Part shown: in pieces, positions 61,342-64,000 of the stretch
Layout: every line of letters begins with the position of its first letter
How positions within the stretch are numbered: position 1 is the stretch's first letter
NCBI GenBank assembly: GCA_013399895.1
Contig: VXBA01003096.1
Span: 1 to 64,000 of the forward strand
From: Serilophus lunatus
Lineage: Eukaryota; Chordata; Aves; Passeriformes; Eurylaimidae
Direction: 5' to 3'
DNA: 64,000 bases
Made by a program: the position numbers and the translations under genes
Notes under the pieces: model-generated
What the model saw: only the letters and a program-made list of their open reading frames with translations
Told to the model about the DNA's origin: nothing
Database searches by the model: none

Positions 61342-63751
61342 CCAGGCTGGTAAAACAGCAGGCATGTGTGGGAGGGCAGGTGGAGACAAATGGGAAATCT
61401 CTGCTTGTTCTTGTACAATGATTTTCTTCAGTTGCCAAGCTCTGTTAAACAAACTGCCTATGCACCAAGCAGGAATTTCACTTGTACAAGGAGGCTTTTT
61501 TTGAACCTTTCTAGGTGGGAATGTTTTCTAGTACAAAGCTCTTATTTCATGTTACACTGCCCAAAGCCTCAGTCAGCACTTCTGTGCAAACTTCAGAAGA
61601 TATAATCCCTGCCTTAAACACCTCATGGTCTGAACAAACAGCAGTGCCCAATACGGGGTGAGCCAAAGGGATGTCACCAAGGTAACAGGCGCCTGTCTTA
61701 CTAGATCCTGTCACTTCTTTCATCAATTCAGTGAAGTTATGTATTTACTCTCTGTCTCTGATACCTGACAGGCAAAGGGCAGGAGGCAGGAAACACCAAG
61801 AACGAGGACATAGAGCAGGAGAGCATTGCCAGTGGGAGATAGAAAATGGGGAACAATATGACAAAGGAGATTAAAATAGAAATTATTCTGCCAGGAAAAT
61901 AAAGTCCCTGTTAATTTCAAGTTTCCACCACTTGTTTTCAGAACCAGTGCCATCCACTCAAGCAGAGAAAAAAGGAGGCAGATATCTCACTTCAGTCTTG
62001 TCCTGCTGGTTATAACTTTTCTGCTCTCTCCTTGGTGGTCTGAGATCTGAGGTCTTTTGGGAAGGTTGTGAAGAGCTAAGAGGGAATCCAAAAGGACAAA
62101 ATGGTTATAGTTCTCCAGTTCTAGGAATCAAAATATCTGCAGAGACCTCGTGTCCTTTGGCTAATATGGTTAATTGTTAAATTTACAGTCTCTGGGAGAT
62201 GCAAACAGCTTTATGTTTATCCACTAAAGCACATAAAGACCCAGTGCTTCATTATTTTATCAGAAATTATTTATTTTTCATGTAATATGACATGCCTCTT
62301 GCATATCTCCCATGAAGAATGAGTACAAGACAGAATCAAAAGAGATAAAGGGAGTTGAGATGATGACATGACTCATACCAGTGGCCTTGGAGGCCACTGT
62401 CCAGCCCTGGCTCTTCAGCTGAAGAGACAGTGCACCTGTAGGTGTGGTCTCCAGAGCTGTCTGGAGCACTGGCATGTGCAGCTAATGTGAAACAGCCACA
62501 GACACCTGGCTGTAGGGGGAGACTGCCAGCTCAGCCCAGCCAAGCATTAGCTCATCAGCTTCACATTGAGACTTGTGAGGCCTGGTTAAAGTGGCCCACA
62601 CCAGTGCTTTCAGGTGATATTCATGTCTTGAGGGTGGTCTTTGCCTGCCCTGGCACCTCCACAGCACAGCTACAACCTGACAAAGAGAGCACAGGCTGGG
62701 ATTGTGTGCTTGTCTGTAACAGGCATTCAGAGTAAGTGGGATTCAGATGGGGAAAGCAGTTCACCTCTTGGATTTCCTTTTTTTCCCTTTTTCTCTCTCC
62801 CCAGGTAGGGATTTTATTGGAGGCAAGTAAGTGGTGAGGGAAAATAGTGCAGTGCAGTGGCTCATATAATGATCTCCTTCATTATGGTATTGCTGAAAAA
62901 TGTTACTCAAGTAGACGGCTCCAGGGGGTATATAAGGATAAGGATCTTAGCTGGAAGTCTGCTTCCTTACTGATTCCCAGAAATTAACAGAATTTATGCA
63001 ATAATCAAGTACATTCAGTACCATATGTCAGAGCATATGGTAAGACACAGAAAAGGGGGCGTTGTTCTGTTTCATGCTGTAGTGTCTGAGGCGTTTCAGT
63101 TCAACACCTTTCTTTGCTTATTCACATCACATCAGAGAAAGAGCAAAATGCTGCATCAGTCTGGGCCAAAAGTTACTGGCATTGGTTTCTGTACAGTTCT
63201 TTCATGTGTGGAGGGTGTGGTGATCTATTGGTGAAAACACCCTCCCAAACCTTGAAGAAATGAGGTCAGCCTTGGGCACAAGTTCAATTTTCTCCCTCCT
63301 CTTTCGCCTGTGTATGACTTAAGTGTAAAAGAGTACCTGGACACTGAGGGGTAAGGAGGTGGTTGTCTAGGACGTGCCTCTGAACTTTCCCTGCACAGTG
63401 TTGGCTTCTGAAACTGCCTTGTGTTTCCTGATGGGCTGTCTGGGCTCTGTTAAACCTTTGACTCTTATGTTGTGCAGCATAAATTTTAGGAAAGTGCTGT
63501 GCAGTCTCCAATAGTCAATGATACTTTTATTTCTCTGATATTTTTTAAGCTATCAGAGGAGCTATCAGGAAACTCCAAACACGCAGTGAAAGAGGAGCTA
63601 TAATTAGGCTCTTTGCCGGTAGCAGTTCTGGATGTTAGGATCACATCTGGGTTATGCCATAGTGAGATGGTGTTGGCTGCTTTTATGAGATTTATATACT
63701 CTTAGTTTGTAAAGGTGTGGGCAGCTGTGTGGGATCCCTTAAAACAGGGAC
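61342..63751. other. Unannotated sequence
   Basis: About 2.4 kb without a recognised gene, RNA or mobile element. 62400-62720 is less AT-rich than its surroundings and has a 97-codon plus-strand open frame without a known domain. Confidence 0.45.
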
Positions 63752-63901
63752 TGGTCAATTTGGCAGCGTGGGATATTAGGACCCTCTGAGACACAGCCAC
63801 CCACAAGACACACAGGCCTTGTGTGCATGGTGCCGATGATCAGAGGATCCAGGAAAGAAAGACTAGGTACAAACTGTACAAGGGCAAAATGCAGTCTCCT
63901 C

Positions 63902-63907
63902 TTTATT
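63902..63907 (-). terminator. LTR poly(A) signal close to the TATA box
   Basis: AATAAA on the minus strand, 13 bp after the TATA box. This position implies a short R region. Confidence 0.5.
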
Positions 63908-63920
63908 GCAAATTCATGTA

Positions 63921-63928
63921 CTTTTATA
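63921..63928 (-). promoter_or_regulatory. LTR TATA box
   Basis: TATAAAAG on the minus strand, just upstream of the AATAAA at 63902-63907. Confidence 0.5.
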
Positions 63929-64000
63929 GTGCAAAGATTGTTTAGGTTAACATAGCCAATTAGACAAAAGGAATAATGGTCACATGTCATTGTCTAAGAG

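Larger units (their letters stand above)
63752..64000 (-). mobile_element. ERV LTR, minus strand, cut by the window edge
   Basis: Read on the minus strand: ACTATAAAAG (63921-63930), then only about 13 bp later GCAATAAAGAG (AATAAA at 63902-63907), then ACTGCATTTTGCCCTTG and about 130 bp of U5-like sequence ending near 63752. An AATAAA lying between the TATA box and the likely cap site is the arrangement known from alpharetroviral and related avian LTRs. The U3 runs off the right edge, and the exact U5 end (and any primer-binding site to its left) is not resolved. Confidence 0.55.

Noticed and set aside
1..64000. CRISPR array, bacterial operon or other prokaryotic system
   Set aside because: There are no regularly spaced identical repeats and no prokaryotic gene organisation. 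The repeat content is avian.

Overview
The window is non-coding DNA from a bird genome. It contains eight fragments of CR1, the main LINE family of birds, which carry the family's 3' microsatellite-like end (variants of ATTCTATGATTCT). It also contains several avian-type endogenous-retrovirus long terminal repeats (LTRs), three of which still have intact 5-bp target-site duplications. Base composition is AT-rich apart from two GC-rich islands, and both islands lie inside LTRs. There are 109 N at 47747-47855 and a single N at 17830, so this is a draft assembly. I found no host protein-coding gene, no tRNA or rRNA, and no CRISPR array. The open frames outside mobile elements are short, unrelated to families I know, and look like chance. 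The window is best read as intergenic or deep intronic sequence. The bird group cannot be fixed from the sequence alone.

Layout. 0.8-3.9 kb is a repeat cluster: a plus-strand CR1 and a minus-strand CR1 meeting tail to tail, a third CR1, and a minus-strand ERV LTR. 4-15 kb is mostly unannotated apart from a possible MIR-like SINE near 9.0 kb. 15.1-16.1 kb looks like an ERV LTR of a second kind. 17.8 kb holds a broken (TA)n array and 18.2-18.6 kb a CR1 with an internal deletion. 18.6-29.9 kb is unannotated except for a 152-bp inverted pair (21675-21826 and 22943-23094) that I cannot assign to a known family. 29877-31563 is a 1.7-kb solo LTR on the minus strand with a GC-rich U3. 31.9-32.4 kb is a CR1. 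32.4-47.2 kb is unannotated, with a striking G-depleted C/A tract at 34881-35106. 47180-48218 is a second solo LTR of the same broad type as the one at 29.9 kb, in the opposite orientation and interrupted by the assembly gap. 52.8-54.4 kb is a truncated LTR next to the longest CR1 copy, which keeps part of the reverse-transcriptase reading frame. Further CR1 fragments lie at 56.4 and 58.6 kb, and an ancient SINE/LINE remnant at 59.65 kb. A solo LTR with a 48-bp internal periodicity occupies 60260-61336. The right edge (63752-64000) runs into an LTR with alpharetrovirus-like promoter and poly(A) spacing.

Nothing here forms a working gene system. The elements are decayed: CR1 copies are 5'-truncated and carry stops, and the LTRs appear as solo copies or fragments with no recognisable gag, pol or env. 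The most notable observations are the LTR structures with target-site duplications, the unexplained inverted pair, the C/A tract, and the LTR at the right edge. I did not find a convincing undescribed biological system.
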